Source: an uncultured Endomicrobiia bacterium (lineage in GTDB: Bacteria > Elusimicrobiota > Endomicrobiia > DTEH01). Taken from it: DNA of 64,000 bases. Shown here piece by piece: positions 34,828 to 44,319 of this stretch (the first letter of the stretch is position 1; every line of letters starts with the position of its first letter). The notes under the pieces were generated by a model, which saw nothing but the letters and a program-made list of their open reading frames with translations, ran no database searches and was not told where the DNA came from. The position numbers and the translations under genes are program-made. The stretch spans positions 1-64,000 of the forward strand of contig CALFVX010000006.1 in the NCBI GenBank assembly GCA_937928765.1, given 5' to 3'.

Positions 34828-35670
34828 ATGAAAGAAAATATTATAATACAATCGTTTTTAGTTATGGGATCAGTGAGTTTTGTAATAGGTTTTCTGTTAT
34901 CAATTGCTGCAAAAAAGTTTAAGGTAGTATCTAATCCCAAAAAAGATAAGGTTTTATCAGCTTTGCCAGGAGCAAATTGTGGTGCTTGTGGATATGTTGG
35001 TTGTGAACAATATGCTGAAGCTATTGTTAGCAGTAATGTTGAGATAAATTTGTGTAAACCAGGAGGTGAAGAAACAGTAAAAAAAATTGCAGAGATTATG
35101 AATAAAGAAGTTTCTGATGTGCAAAGAATGGTTGCAGTTGTTTTATGTGCAGGAGGAAGCAGAGCAAAGGATGAGTTTTTGTATAAAGGATTAAAAAGTT
35201 GTTATTATGCATCAAAGGTGTTTAATGGACAAAAAAAATGTAAGTACGCATGTTTAGGTTTTGGAGATTGTGTCGAAGTATGTCCATTTGAAGCAATTTT
35301 TATTAATAAATATGGAGTTGCAGAAGTAGATATTTTAAAATGCACAGGATGTGGGCTGTGTGTGAAAGTATGTCCTCAAAAAATTATTAAACTTGTATCT
35401 TGTAGTTACCAAGTTCATATACTATGTAGTTCAAAAGATAAAGGTAATATTGTAAGACAGATATGTTCTGTAGGTTGTATCGGTTGTGGTTTGTGTGTAA
35501 AAACTTGTCCTGTAAGAGATATCACATTAGAAGATAATCTTGCTTTTATGAAATATGACAAATGTAACAACTGTGAATTATGTGTAATAAAATGTCCTAC
35601 AAAAAGTATTGTTTCCAAAATTCAATTAAATTCTAAAGAAAACTTTTCTTTTATTAATATTGCAAAATAA
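34828..35670 (+). CDS. rnfB: Rnf complex subunit RnfB
   Basis: A 280-aa iron-sulfur subunit accepting electrons from ferredoxin. N-terminal membrane anchor (about 8-28), then the Fe-S domain LPGANCGACGYVGC near residue 47. Later CxxCxxCxxxCP clusters appear near 171-184 (CTGCGLCVKVCP), 211-224 (CIGCGLCVKTCP) and 244-257 (CNNCELCVIKCP), plus a cysteine-rich CKYACLGFGDCVEVCP near 140. The several clusters suggest an extended intramolecular wire. It closes the rnf operon; rpsB follows after 59 nt. Confidence 0.95.
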   Translation: MKENIIIQSFLVMGSVSFVIGFLLSIAAKKFKVVSNPKKDKVLSALPGANCGACGYVGCEQYAEAIVSSNVEINLCKPGGEETVKKIAEIMNKEVSDVQRMVAVVLCAGGSRAKDEFLYKGLKSCYYASKVFNGQKKCKYACLGFGDCVEVCPFEAIFINKYGVAEVDILKCTGCGLCVKVCPQKIIKLVSCSYQVHILCSSKDKGNIVRQICSVGCIGCGLCVKTCPVRDITLEDNLAFMKYDKCNNCELCVIKCPTKSIVSKIQLNSKENFSFINIAK

Positions 35671-35729
35671 AATTTAATATTATATTATCTACCTTAAAAA
35701 TATTAAAATAACCAAAGGAGAATAATTTT

Positions 35730-36527
35730 ATGACGACTGTAAATTTAAAGATGTTATTAGAATCAGGTGTGCATTTTGGCCACCCTACAAGAAAATGGAA
35801 TCCTAAAATGAAAAAATACATTTTTGGTGCAAGAAATAAGATTCACATTCTAGATTTGCAAAAAACCATGCATGAATTAAGACGAGCATATAAGTTTGTA
35901 AAAGATTCTACAGCAGAAGGAAAAACTATACTTTTTGTTGGAACAAAACCTCAAGCACAGCAAACAGTAAAACAAGAAGCACAAAGATGTGGCGCTTTTT
36001 ATGTAAATTATAAATGGTTAGGAGGAACACTTACTAATTTTGAAACTATTAGACAATCTGTCAGAAATCTTGAACAATTAGAAGAAATGCAGAAACAAGG
36101 GATATTTGATCAGTTGAAGAAAAAAGAAGCAACTTTAAAGATTAAAAAAATCACAAAATTACAAACAATGTTAGAAGGAATAAGAAATATGACTTCTTTA
36201 CCAGGAATAGTTTTTATTATTGATACTATCCAGGAGCATAATGCTTTAAAAGAAGCAAGAAAGATGAAAATTCCTGTTGTTGCAATTTGTGATACAGATG
36301 CAGATCCTGATTTAGTTGATTATCCGATTCCTGCAAATGATGATGCAATAAGATCTGTGAAAATGGTTTGTTCTATTATAGCAGATGCTGTAATTGAGGG
36401 GAAAAAACAATATAGCGAATCTGTAGTAGATACATATGATCAAGAAATTCCTGTTTCAGGACCAGTAAATCAACAAGAATTAGAAGAAGAAATTGATTTA
36501 TCTAAAGTAGAAAGCGAGGATAAGTAA
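35730..36527 (+). CDS. rpsB: 30S ribosomal protein uS2
   Basis: A 265-aa uS2 protein. LLESGVHFGHPTRKWNPKMK (residues 9-28) and FVGTKPQAQQTVKQEA near 70 are signature segments; FIIDTIQEHNALKEARKMKIPVVAICDTDADP near 167-200 is cut short here only in words, being the C-terminal core. AAAGGAG precedes the ATG. The acidic C-terminal tail is longer than in E. coli. It is followed by tsf after 4 nt, the usual pair. Confidence 0.97.
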   Translation: MTTVNLKMLLESGVHFGHPTRKWNPKMKKYIFGARNKIHILDLQKTMHELRRAYKFVKDSTAEGKTILFVGTKPQAQQTVKQEAQRCGAFYVNYKWLGGTLTNFETIRQSVRNLEQLEEMQKQGIFDQLKKKEATLKIKKITKLQTMLEGIRNMTSLPGIVFIIDTIQEHNALKEARKMKIPVVAICDTDADPDLVDYPIPANDDAIRSVKMVCSIIADAVIEGKKQYSESVVDTYDQEIPVSGPVNQQELEEEIDLSKVESEDK

Positions 36528-36531
36528 TTTT

Positions 36532-37155
36532 ATGAATACAAAAGTTAATATTTCAGAATTGATTCAGAAGTTGAGAACAATTTCATCTGCTGGAATACTT
36601 GATTGCAAAAAAGCGCTACAAGAAACAAATTATGATATTGAAAAAGCTTTGATATTGTTAAGAGAACGTGGTGCAACAAAGGCGTTATCTAAAACGTCGC
36701 GCATTGCAAAAAACGGTATAATTTCTTCTTATATTCATTCAGGTGATAAGATAGGTGTATTGTTAGAACTTAACTGTGAGACAGATTTTGTTGCAAGAAC
36801 TGACGAGTTTAGAAATTTAGCAAAAGAATTATGTTTACAAATAGCAGCTGCAAATCCTAAATGGATAAAAAAAGAAGATGTTCCTGAAGAAGTTATAAAA
36901 CAAGAAAAAGAAATTTATAAAAAACAACTTATGCAAGATGAAAAAAATAAAAACAAACCAGAAAATGTTATAGATAAAATTGTTGAAGGTAGAATTGAAA
37001 AATTTTATGAAGAAACCTGTCTTTTAGAACAACCATATATTCGTGATCCTCAAGGGAAACAAAAAGTTAAAGATATAATTTTACAGGCAATTTCTAAAAC
37101 AGGAGAAAATATCACAGTAAAAAGGTTTGTAAGATTTGTTTTAGGTGAAGAATAG
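36532..37155 (+). CDS. tsf: elongation factor Ts
   Basis: A 207-aa nucleotide-exchange factor for EF-Tu, of the compact type (E. coli Tsf has about 283). LRTISSAGILDCKKALQET near residues 15-33 is the UBA-like N-terminal domain; LLELNCETDFVARTDEFRNL near 77 is the core signature. The ATG follows ATTTT with no Shine-Dalgarno. A probable terminator follows its stop. Confidence 0.96.
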   Translation: MNTKVNISELIQKLRTISSAGILDCKKALQETNYDIEKALILLRERGATKALSKTSRIAKNGIISSYIHSGDKIGVLLELNCETDFVARTDEFRNLAKELCLQIAAANPKWIKKEDVPEEVIKQEKEIYKKQLMQDEKNKNKPENVIDKIVEGRIEKFYEETCLLEQPYIRDPQGKQKVKDIILQAISKTGENITVKRFVRFVLGEE

Positions 37156-37162
37156 TTATTAT

Positions 37163-37213
37163 AAAAAGTTGTTTTTAAAAAATTAAAGATGGGCACAAAC
37201 TTTTTTGTTTTTT
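37163..37213 (+). terminator. candidate rho-independent terminator after tsf
   Basis: AAAAAGTTGT (37163-37172) pairs with ACAAACTTTTT (37195-37205) with one bulged A, giving an AT-rich stem. It is followed by a T-rich run to about 37213. It lies 8 nt after the tsf stop and would separate rpsB-tsf from pyrH. Confidence 0.4.
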
Positions 37214-37304
37214 TCGCTTGTCATTATTTACTTATCTTTTTTATCTATAAGTTATTCTTAAATCAACGAAATTTATATAATTTTTCAAAATGGAGAAAAA
37301 TTTT

Positions 37305-38009
37305 ATGTATAAAAGAGTTGTATTAAAAATTTCAGGAGAAAGTATAGCAATAAAACCAGACAATATAGGCCTCTCAGAAGATTCATTAAAAGAAGTTGCT
37401 AAAGAAATTAAATCTGCAATTGAAGAAACAAAAGTCCAGCTTGCGATAGTTATAGGTGCTGGAAATATCTTGCGTGGTAAAGATGTGAGTTTTATAGAAA
37501 GAACTACTGCAGATTATATGGGTATGTTAGCAACAGTTATAAATGCTATGGCACTACAGTCTGCATTAGAATCTGTTGGATTAATAACTCGAGTAATGTC
37601 TGCTATAGAAATGCCAAGAATTGCTGAAACATATATAAGAAGAAGAGCTATAAGACATCTTGAAAAAGGTAGAATTGCAATTTTTGCCGCTGGGACAGGA
37701 AATCCATATTTTACTACAGACACAACTGCTGTATTAAGAGCGATAGAAATTCATTCTGATATTTTGCTTAAAGCGACCCAGGTTGATGGTGTATATAATG
37801 AAGATCCTAAAAAAAATCCAAAAGCAAAAAAGTATAAAACTTTAACTTTTATAGAGGCAATAAATAAAAGATTAAAAATTATGGATACAACAGCATTTTC
37901 TTTATGTATGGATAATAATTTGCCAGTTAGAGTTTTTAGTTTATACAAAAAAGGTAATTTGTTGAAGGCTTTATTGGGTGAGGAAGTTGGAACTTTGATT
38001 GAAAGATAA
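37305..38009 (+). CDS. pyrH: UMP kinase
   Basis: A 234-aa amino-acid-kinase-fold enzyme phosphorylating UMP. I choose ATG 37305 over 37290 because GGAG at 37292-37295 then lies 9 nt upstream and the product begins MYKRVVLKISGES as in homologues. IVIGAGNILRG near residue 50, FAAGTGNPYFTTDTTA near 128 and ATQVDGVYNEDPKK near 155 are diagnostic. A TATAAT at 37276-37281 may be the -10 of its promoter, but no good -35 is visible. Confidence 0.95.
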   Translation: MYKRVVLKISGESIAIKPDNIGLSEDSLKEVAKEIKSAIEETKVQLAIVIGAGNILRGKDVSFIERTTADYMGMLATVINAMALQSALESVGLITRVMSAIEMPRIAETYIRRRAIRHLEKGRIAIFAAGTGNPYFTTDTTAVLRAIEIHSDILLKATQVDGVYNEDPKKNPKAKKYKTLTFIEAINKRLKIMDTTAFSLCMDNNLPVRVFSLYKKGNLLKALLGEEVGTLIER

Positions 38010-38126
38010 TTTTTTGCAAATTTCATTAAGATTCCAAATAAAGATCTATTTTTAAACACTTACCAAAAATTTTTAAGAAATTTCTAAAAAATTTAACATG
38101 TTTCTAAAAGGAGGAAAGATAAAGAT

Positions 38127-38687
38127 ATGTTTACCAAAGAATTATTTGCAAAAACAGAAGAGTTGATGAAAAAAACAATAGAGAAGTATAAAGCAGAACT
38201 GCTTACTATAAGAACTGGTAGAGCTTCTGTAAGTTTAGTAGAAAATATTGAGGTTGAATGTTATAATAGTAAAATGAAACTAAACCAGCTTGGCAATATC
38301 AATATTGTTGAAGGAAAAATCATAGAAATTCGTCCCTGGGATATTAGTATTATAGTTAATATTGAAAAAGCAATATTAAATTCATCATTAGGACTTACAC
38401 CTATTAATGATGGTAAAGTTATAAAGATCACAGTACCTTCACTTACAGATGAAAGAAGAGAGCAACTTGTAAAACAAGTTAATAAAATAGCAGAAAATTT
38501 CAGAGTTGCTATAAGAAACGAAAGAAGAACTGCTTTAGAAACTTTGCGTCAGCTAAAAAAAGATAAAAAAATTTCTGAAGATGACGAGTTTAAATCAGAA
38601 GAAGAATTGCAGAAACTTACAGAGTCGTATATCAAAAAGGTTGATGAATTAGTAGAACATAAAATTAAAGAAATAAAAGAAAGTTAG
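38127..38687 (+). CDS. frr: ribosome recycling factor
   Basis: A 186-aa protein that splits post-termination ribosomes together with EF-G. LLTIRTGRASVSLVENIEVE near residues 26-45 and the C-terminal helical segment RREQLVKQVNKIAENFRVAI near 111 match the family. Length is normal. AAAAGGAGG lies upstream of the ATG, and a TTTAACA core (38092-38098) ends 28 nt before it. Confidence 0.96.
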   Translation: MFTKELFAKTEELMKKTIEKYKAELLTIRTGRASVSLVENIEVECYNSKMKLNQLGNINIVEGKIIEIRPWDISIIVNIEKAILNSSLGLTPINDGKVIKITVPSLTDERREQLVKQVNKIAENFRVAIRNERRTALETLRQLKKDKKISEDDEFKSEEELQKLTESYIKKVDELVEHKIKEIKES

Positions 38688-38760
38688 TTAACACAGAAAT
38701 ATGTTAAATTTGCTTTTAAGAAAAATTTTGTTAACCAAATTTTTTAGAAAATAAAAAACA

Positions 38761-39474
38761 ATGAAATTTTTTGGTATAGAACTATATGTTGAAAAATTGC
38801 CAAAGCATATTGGTATAATAATGGATGGAAACGGTAGATGGGCACAAAAACATAACTTGCCAAGAATATTTGGGCATAGAGAAGGTTTAAAAACAGTAAG
38901 AAGAATTGTAGAAATATCTGCTAAATTAGGTATAAGATGTTTATCTTTGTATGCTTTTTCTACAGAAAATTGGAACAGACCTAAGGATGAAATTGAAAGT
39001 TTATTTAGTTTGTTAAGAAATTATATTAAGTTAGAAAAAAAAATGTTGAAAAAAAATAATATAAAACTTATTGTTAGTGGAGATATTAGTAAACTTGATG
39101 AAAAAACAAAAATTTTGTTACAAAATCTAATTGAAGAACTAAGAAATAACAATGGATTAATCTTAAATTTGTGTATTAACTATGGAGGCAGACAGGAGAT
39201 CATTACTGCTGTGAATAAAATTTTATCTTCTGAGATAAAAAGAATTAATGAAGAAGAATTTAAGAATTTTTTATATACTAAAAATTTGCCTGAGCTAGAT
39301 TTTTTAATCCGCACTTCTGGCGAATTAAGAATTTCTAATTTTATGTTATGGCAGATAGCTTATACTGAATTGTATTTCACAAAGACTTTATGGCCAGATT
39401 TTACTCCTAAAGAGTTTGTTTTAGCTATAAAAGAGTTCCAGTTAAGAGAAAGAAGGTTTGGCAGATTAAAATAA
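38761..39474 (+). CDS. uppS: undecaprenyl diphosphate synthase
   Basis: A 237-aa cis-prenyltransferase making the lipid carrier for peptidoglycan and LPS glycans. GIIMDGNGRWAQ has catalytic Asp22. SLYAFSTENWNRP near residue 62 and RTSGELRISNFMLWQIAYTE near 189 are conserved. Length is normal for UppS. It begins the envelope-lipid segment uppS-cdsA-dxr-rseP; cdsA starts 2 nt after its stop. Confidence 0.96.
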   Translation: MKFFGIELYVEKLPKHIGIIMDGNGRWAQKHNLPRIFGHREGLKTVRRIVEISAKLGIRCLSLYAFSTENWNRPKDEIESLFSLLRNYIKLEKKMLKKNNIKLIVSGDISKLDEKTKILLQNLIEELRNNNGLILNLCINYGGRQEIITAVNKILSSEIKRINEEEFKNFLYTKNLPELDFLIRTSGELRISNFMLWQIAYTELYFTKTLWPDFTPKEFVLAIKEFQLRERRFGRLK

Positions 39475-39476
39475 TT

Positions 39477-40304
39477 ATGTTGTTGCCAAGAATAATAACT
39501 TCAATTTTAGGTATACCTTTGATTATTTTAGCTATATATTACGGTGGAGGAATATTTTTTTGTTTTCTTTTTATAGTTCTTCTTTATATGGTAAAAGAAT
39601 TTGTTTATATGACTAAAACTGCGGGGTATGAAACAAACTATTTTTGGTCTTTTGTTGTAAGTATTTTTGTTTTTATTTCTATAATTTTAGAACCGTTACA
39701 GTTTAATAAATTTTCTTTATATCTAACTTCTACTACAATAACTGTTTTAGTTTTTATTATTTTTTTAAAAGAAATTATAAAACAAAAACCTTTAGGTGCA
39801 TTAGGAAGAATAAGTATTGAATTTTTTTCTCCAATGATATTTTCTTTTTCTTTATCGCATCTTTATCTTTTAAGAGATATAAGAAATTATGGTATGAAAC
39901 TTACTTATATCTTATTTTTTACAATATGGACAACAGATAATGCAGCTTATCTTTTTGGAACAATTTTCGGTAAAAAAAAGTTAGCTTCAGTTATTAGTCC
40001 TAAAAAAACTTTAGTTGGTTTAGTTAGTGGAGCAATTTTTGGTTTTTTAGGATTTGTTTTTTTTAGCAGAATTTTTATGATAGATAAAGTTTTAAATTAT
40101 ACCGAGATTTTAATCTTAGGTTCAATTATACCTTTGTTAGGGTCAATTTCAGATTTGTCAGAATCGTTGATAAAACGCGACTGCGGATTTAAAGATTCAG
40201 ACAATCTTTTGTTTGGTCATGGTGGTATGATGGACAGGTTTGATAGTTTTATTCTTACTTCTGCAGCATATTATTATTTATTATTAATTTTTTTAAAGAA
40301 ATGA
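39477..40304 (+). CDS. cdsA: phosphatidate cytidylyltransferase
   Basis: A 275-aa polytopic membrane enzyme making CDP-diacylglycerol. Seven or so hydrophobic helices are visible. The C-terminal signature runs from SDLSESLIKRDCGFKDSD into FGHGGMMDRFDS, with the metal-binding aspartates. The middle has TTDNAAYLFGTIFGKKKL and SPKKTLVGLVSGAIFG. It overlaps dxr by 4 nt. Confidence 0.95.
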   Translation: MLLPRIITSILGIPLIILAIYYGGGIFFCFLFIVLLYMVKEFVYMTKTAGYETNYFWSFVVSIFVFISIILEPLQFNKFSLYLTSTTITVLVFIIFLKEIIKQKPLGALGRISIEFFSPMIFSFSLSHLYLLRDIRNYGMKLTYILFFTIWTTDNAAYLFGTIFGKKKLASVISPKKTLVGLVSGAIFGFLGFVFFSRIFMIDKVLNYTEILILGSIIPLLGSISDLSESLIKRDCGFKDSDNLLFGHGGMMDRFDSFILTSAAYYYLLLIFLKK

Positions 40305-41440
40305 AAAAAGTTTTAATTTTAGGTTCTACTGGCTCTATTGGACAAAATGTTTTAAATGTTATAAAAGCTAACAAAGATAAGTTCAAAGTCGTTGGGTTGA
40401 CATCAAAATCTAATATTAAACTTTTTAAAAAACAGATAGAAGAATTTGATGTTCCTTATGGATGTATTGCCTCAGATGAGACTAAAGATATAAATATAAA
40501 AAGTAAAAAAATTTTATTTTCTGAAAATGGATTGCTAGAAATTATTGAATTAACAAAACCTGATATTCTTGTAAATTCGTTAGTAGGAATAAAAGGTTTA
40601 AAACCATTGTTATACGCAATTGATAAAAATATTTCTGTGATAGCATTAGCAAATAAAGAATCTATAGTTGTAGCAGGTAAGTTGATACAAGAAAGGTTGA
40701 AAAATAAAAATATAAGATTAATGCCAATAGATAGCGAACATTCTGCAATATATCAATGTTTAAAAAACGAAAATATTAAAAATATTGAAAAAATAACAAT
40801 TACCGCATCAGGTGGTCCTTTGTTTAAAAGCAAAATAAAAAATAAAACAGTAGAAAAAATTGTGGCACATCCTGTATGGAAAATGGGCAAAAAGATTTCA
40901 GTAGATTCTGCTACAATGGTAAATAAAGGGTTTGAATATATAGAAGCACATTATTTGTTTAATGTTCCTTATGAAAAAATAGATATTTTGATACATCCGC
41001 AAGCAATTATCCATTCTTTTATAAAACTTATTGATGGCAGTGTTTTAGCATGTATGTTTTATCCTGATATGAGAATACCAATTTCTTATGCTTTAGGTTG
41101 TGGTAAAGAGAGAATTTTAAATCTGGCTAAAAAAATCGATCTATTAACATTAAATAAAACAAAATTTTATAAACCAGATTATAAAAAATTTCCTTTGCTA
41201 AAATTATTATTAGATTGTGCAAAAGAAAATAAAAATAGTTATCTTGTAGCATTCAATGCAGCAAACGAGGTTCTTGTAGAAAAATTTGTAAATAAAGAAA
41301 TTAACTTTTACACAATTCATAAAGTAATAAAAAAAATTATTCATTCACATAAACCGAAACAGATAAATTCAGTTGAAGAAATTTTTGAAGTTGATAATAA
41401 AATAAGAAAAAAAGTTCAAGAAGAATTAATGGCTGATTAG
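40301..41440 (+). CDS. dxr: 1-deoxy-D-xylulose 5-phosphate reductoisomerase
   Basis: A 379-aa NADPH enzyme committing DXP to the MEP isoprenoid route. GSTGSIGQNVLNVI at residues 8-21 binds NADPH. ALANKESIVVAG near 118, PIDSEHSAIYQCL near 142 and TASGGPLFK near 166 hold the metal and substrate residues. Length is typical. It is followed by a 180-nt gap with repeat-like sequence before rseP. Confidence 0.96.
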   Translation: MKKVLILGSTGSIGQNVLNVIKANKDKFKVVGLTSKSNIKLFKKQIEEFDVPYGCIASDETKDINIKSKKILFSENGLLEIIELTKPDILVNSLVGIKGLKPLLYAIDKNISVIALANKESIVVAGKLIQERLKNKNIRLMPIDSEHSAIYQCLKNENIKNIEKITITASGGPLFKSKIKNKTVEKIVAHPVWKMGKKISVDSATMVNKGFEYIEAHYLFNVPYEKIDILIHPQAIIHSFIKLIDGSVLACMFYPDMRIPISYALGCGKERILNLAKKIDLLTLNKTKFYKPDYKKFPLLKLLLDCAKENKNSYLVAFNAANEVLVEKFVNKEINFYTIHKVIKKIIHSHKPKQINSVEEIFEVDNKIRKKVQEELMAD

Positions 41441-41545
41441 TAGAAGTAAAAAAGTGAGAAAGTAAATAAGGTGAGTGGTAGCAGATAGAATGTATTGGGA
41501 GTTTAGCTTTTGTTTTCTTTTTACCAATAGATAGCTAAAAGTGTA
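41441..41545. repeat. intergenic mosaic repeat copy 4 (dxr-rseP gap)
   Basis: Contains the 12-mer AAAGTGAGAAAG (41451-41462), identical to one in the porA-porB gap, then GGTGAGTGGTAGCAGATAG, similar to the TAGTGG-type units in the other gaps. Two complementary pairs in crossed order, TATTGG/CCAATA and TTTAGCT/AGCTAAA, lie at 41493-41539. No gene is present. Confidence 0.4.
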
Positions 41546-41620
41546 AGTTCATTAAAATTTTGTTTTTACAAAGATAAATATTATTTTTATTTACTAGCTT
41601 AAAAATTAAAGGAGACAAAA

Positions 41621-42658
41621 ATGACTACTGTAATACTTATAATGTTTGCATTTGGTATTTTGATATTTATTCATGAATTAGGACATTTTATTGCAGCAAA
41701 AATTTTAAAAATTAAAGTTTTACAATTTTCTTTAGGTTTTGGAAAAGAAATTTTAGGTAAGACAGTTAATGAAACAAGATATTCTTTGTGCATGTTACCT
41801 ATAGGTGGTGCAGTGCGGCTTAAAGGAGAAAATATTGAAGAACTTGATTTAGAAGAAAACAGTTTTTTTGGTAAAAAATGGTATCAGAGAATTTTTGTAG
41901 TTGTTATGGGACCTGTGATGAATTATGTTTTGGCTGTTTTGATATTTACTTTTTTAGCATACTTTTTTGGTGTAGCAACATTTACTGGTGAACCTGTAAT
42001 AGGTGAAATTTTAGAAGGTAAGCCTGCATATACTGCTGGTTTGAAAAGTAAAGATAGGATTGTTTCAATAAATGGACAACAAATTACTACATGGACACAA
42101 ATGGCTGAAATTATTAATTCTTCTGTAGATAAAAAATTAGTTTTAGAAATTTTAAGAGGAGATGAAAAACTAAAAATTGAAGTAACACCACAAAAAGATA
42201 CTAATACACAACGAGGAATTATAGGTATTACTCCTGGATATGAAATTAAAAAAGTAGGATTATTAGAGTCATTATATATAGGCATAAGCCAACCTATAGT
42301 GTTAAGTATATATTCTGTTAAATATCTATTCGATAAACTTATAAAATTACAAAGACCTGAAGTTGCAGGTCCGGTAGGTGTTGTGGAGGTTTTGTCAAAA
42401 TCTGCAAAAAGTGGAATTGAAAGTTTTCTTTATACTTTGGGAGTAATCTCTGCAATGTTAGGATTGTTTAATCTTTTTCCTGTGCCAATACTTGATGGTG
42501 GACATATATTTTTTGCTTTCATAGAAGGATTGATAACAAAAAAAATTCCTTCTAAAAAAGTTTTTGAAATAGCAAATATGATAGGATTAAGTATTGTATT
42601 ATTTTTATTTTTTTTCGCTACATATAGTGATATATTAAGAATAATAAGCAAAAAATGA
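41621..42658 (+). CDS. rseP: site-2 metalloprotease RseP-like
   Basis: A 345-aa intramembrane zinc protease. The zinc motif HELGH is at residues 18-22, and the second catalytic motif FNLFPVPILDGGHIFF lies near 284-299. One PDZ domain is visible (about 125-205), where E. coli RseP has two. It would cleave transmembrane anti-sigma factors or remnant signal peptides. GGAGA precedes the start. Its end overlaps kdsB by 4 nt. No anti-sigma factor gene is in this window. Confidence 0.95.
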   Translation: MTTVILIMFAFGILIFIHELGHFIAAKILKIKVLQFSLGFGKEILGKTVNETRYSLCMLPIGGAVRLKGENIEELDLEENSFFGKKWYQRIFVVVMGPVMNYVLAVLIFTFLAYFFGVATFTGEPVIGEILEGKPAYTAGLKSKDRIVSINGQQITTWTQMAEIINSSVDKKLVLEILRGDEKLKIEVTPQKDTNTQRGIIGITPGYEIKKVGLLESLYIGISQPIVLSIYSVKYLFDKLIKLQRPEVAGPVGVVEVLSKSAKSGIESFLYTLGVISAMLGLFNLFPVPILDGGHIFFAFIEGLITKKIPSKKVFEIANMIGLSIVLFLFFFATYSDILRIISKK

Positions 42659-43437
42659 AAAAAAATTTTGTTAAAGTTTTAGCAGTAATACCTGCAAGAT
42701 ATGCTTCTAAGAGGTTAAAAGCAAAACCTTTAGCTTTGATAAATAATAAACCAATGATACAATGGGTTTATGAAAATGTAAAAAAATGTGATTTAATAGA
42801 CAAGGTAATTGTTGCAACTGACAATGAACAAATATTTAATATTGTAAAGAATTTTGGTGGCGAAGTTATGATGACTTCAAGAAAACATAGAAGTGGTTCT
42901 GACAGAGTAGCAGAAGTAGCAAAAAAAATTAATTCAGAGATTGTGTTAAATGTTCAAGGTGATGAACCAATGATAAGTAATCACATACTAAAAAAAGTTA
43001 TTTTAGAATTTTATAAAAATAAATTTTTAAATATAGTCACTCCTATATGTAGAATAAAATATTTTTCTGAACTTTTTGATACAAATTTTGTAAAAGTTGT
43101 AGTTGATAAAAATTGGTTTGCATTATACTTTAGCAGGTCAGTTATACCATTTGTAAGAGACAAAATTGAATTTAATAAACAAAATTTTATAATAAAAAAT
43201 AATGAGATATTAAATCAAAATATATTCTTTAGACATATAGGAGTTTATGGATACAGAAAAAATTTTTTGTTTAAATTTTTATCATTACCTGAAGGGAAAC
43301 TTGAAAAATTAGAAAAACTTGAACAATTAAGAATCTTAGAGTATGGATATAAAATAAAAACAGTTTTAGTTAATGAAAATCCTATTTCTGTAGATACGGA
43401 AGAGGATCTTAAAAAAGTAATAGAAATATTAAGATAA
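42655..43437 (+). CDS. kdsB: CMP-Kdo synthetase
   Basis: A 260-aa cytidylyltransferase activating Kdo. The N-terminal VIPARYASKRLKAKPLALI is the nucleotide-binding signature. LNVQGDEPMIS near residue 98 and FFRHIGVYGYRKNFL near 190 are conserved. A short insertion around 160-180 (lysine and asparagine rich) is AT-driven. It overlaps rseP by 4 nt and precedes kdsA by 25 nt. Confidence 0.95.
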   Translation: MKKNFVKVLAVIPARYASKRLKAKPLALINNKPMIQWVYENVKKCDLIDKVIVATDNEQIFNIVKNFGGEVMMTSRKHRSGSDRVAEVAKKINSEIVLNVQGDEPMISNHILKKVILEFYKNKFLNIVTPICRIKYFSELFDTNFVKVVVDKNWFALYFSRSVIPFVRDKIEFNKQNFIIKNNEILNQNIFFRHIGVYGYRKNFLFKFLSLPEGKLEKLEKLEQLRILEYGYKIKTVLVNENPISVDTEEDLKKVIEILR

Positions 43438-43462
43438 AAAATAATAAAAGGGTAGAATTTTT

Positions 43463-44284
43463 ATGAAAACTGTAGAATTATGCAATATAAAAATTGGTGA
43501 AAACGAACCTTTAGTTTTAATTGCAGGACCTTGTGTTATAGAATCAGAAAAAATAGTGATGCTAGTTGCAGAAAAAGTTAAAAAAATTACAGAGAAATTT
43601 AAAATTAATTATATTTTTAAATCTTCATATGATAAATCAAACCGTTCCTCAGTAGAAAATTATCGTGGTCCAGGATTAAAAAAAGGACTTGAAATTTTGG
43701 CTAAGGTTAAAAAAGAATTTGATGTTCCAGTTTTATCAGATGTGCATTGTAAAACAGAGATACCTTATGCAGCAGAAGTTTTAGATATTATACAAATTCC
43801 AGCATTTTTATGTATGCAGACAGATATTGTTGTAGAAGCAGCAAAAACTAAGAAAGTTATAAATCTTAAAAAAGGACAGTTTATGGCTCCATGGGATATG
43901 AGAAAAGTTGTTTTGAAAGCACTTTCTGTAGGAAATGATAAGATTTTGTTAACAGAACGTGGAAGCGTTTTTGGATATAATAATATGATTTTTGATATTA
44001 GAAGTATCCCAATTATGCAACAAATAGGTTTTCCAGTTATAGTAGATGTTACACATATTGTTCGTATCCCTGGGCCTACTTCAAAAGAGTCTTCTGGAGG
44101 ACAACCAGAATATATTTCTTTGTATAGTTATTCAGCTATAGCTGCAGGTGCAAACGGTTTGTTTATAGAAACACATCCTCAACCACAAGATGCGTTATGC
44201 GATGCTGCAAGTATGTTAAAGTTGGACTATCTTGAAAATATCCTTGAAAAAGTTTTAAAAATATATAAAATAGTAAAAAGTTAA
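43463..44284 (+). CDS. kdsA: Kdo-8-phosphate synthase
   Basis: A 273-aa aldolase condensing arabinose 5-phosphate with PEP. LIAGPCVIESE near residue 20, FKSSYDKSNRSSVENYRGPG near 51, LSDVHCKTEIPYAAEVLDII near 91 and TERGSVFGYNNMIFDIRSIP near 168 are diagnostic. It completes the four-gene Kdo route, whose other half (kdsD, kdsC) is near 4-5 kb. The ATG context is TTTTTATG without a clear Shine-Dalgarno. Confidence 0.97.
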   Translation: MKTVELCNIKIGENEPLVLIAGPCVIESEKIVMLVAEKVKKITEKFKINYIFKSSYDKSNRSSVENYRGPGLKKGLEILAKVKKEFDVPVLSDVHCKTEIPYAAEVLDIIQIPAFLCMQTDIVVEAAKTKKVINLKKGQFMAPWDMRKVVLKALSVGNDKILLTERGSVFGYNNMIFDIRSIPIMQQIGFPVIVDVTHIVRIPGPTSKESSGGQPEYISLYSYSAIAAGANGLFIETHPQPQDALCDAASMLKLDYLENILEKVLKIYKIVKS

Positions 44285-44319
44285 GTTAATAAAAGATTTT
44301 TAAAAAATAAGGAGGATTT

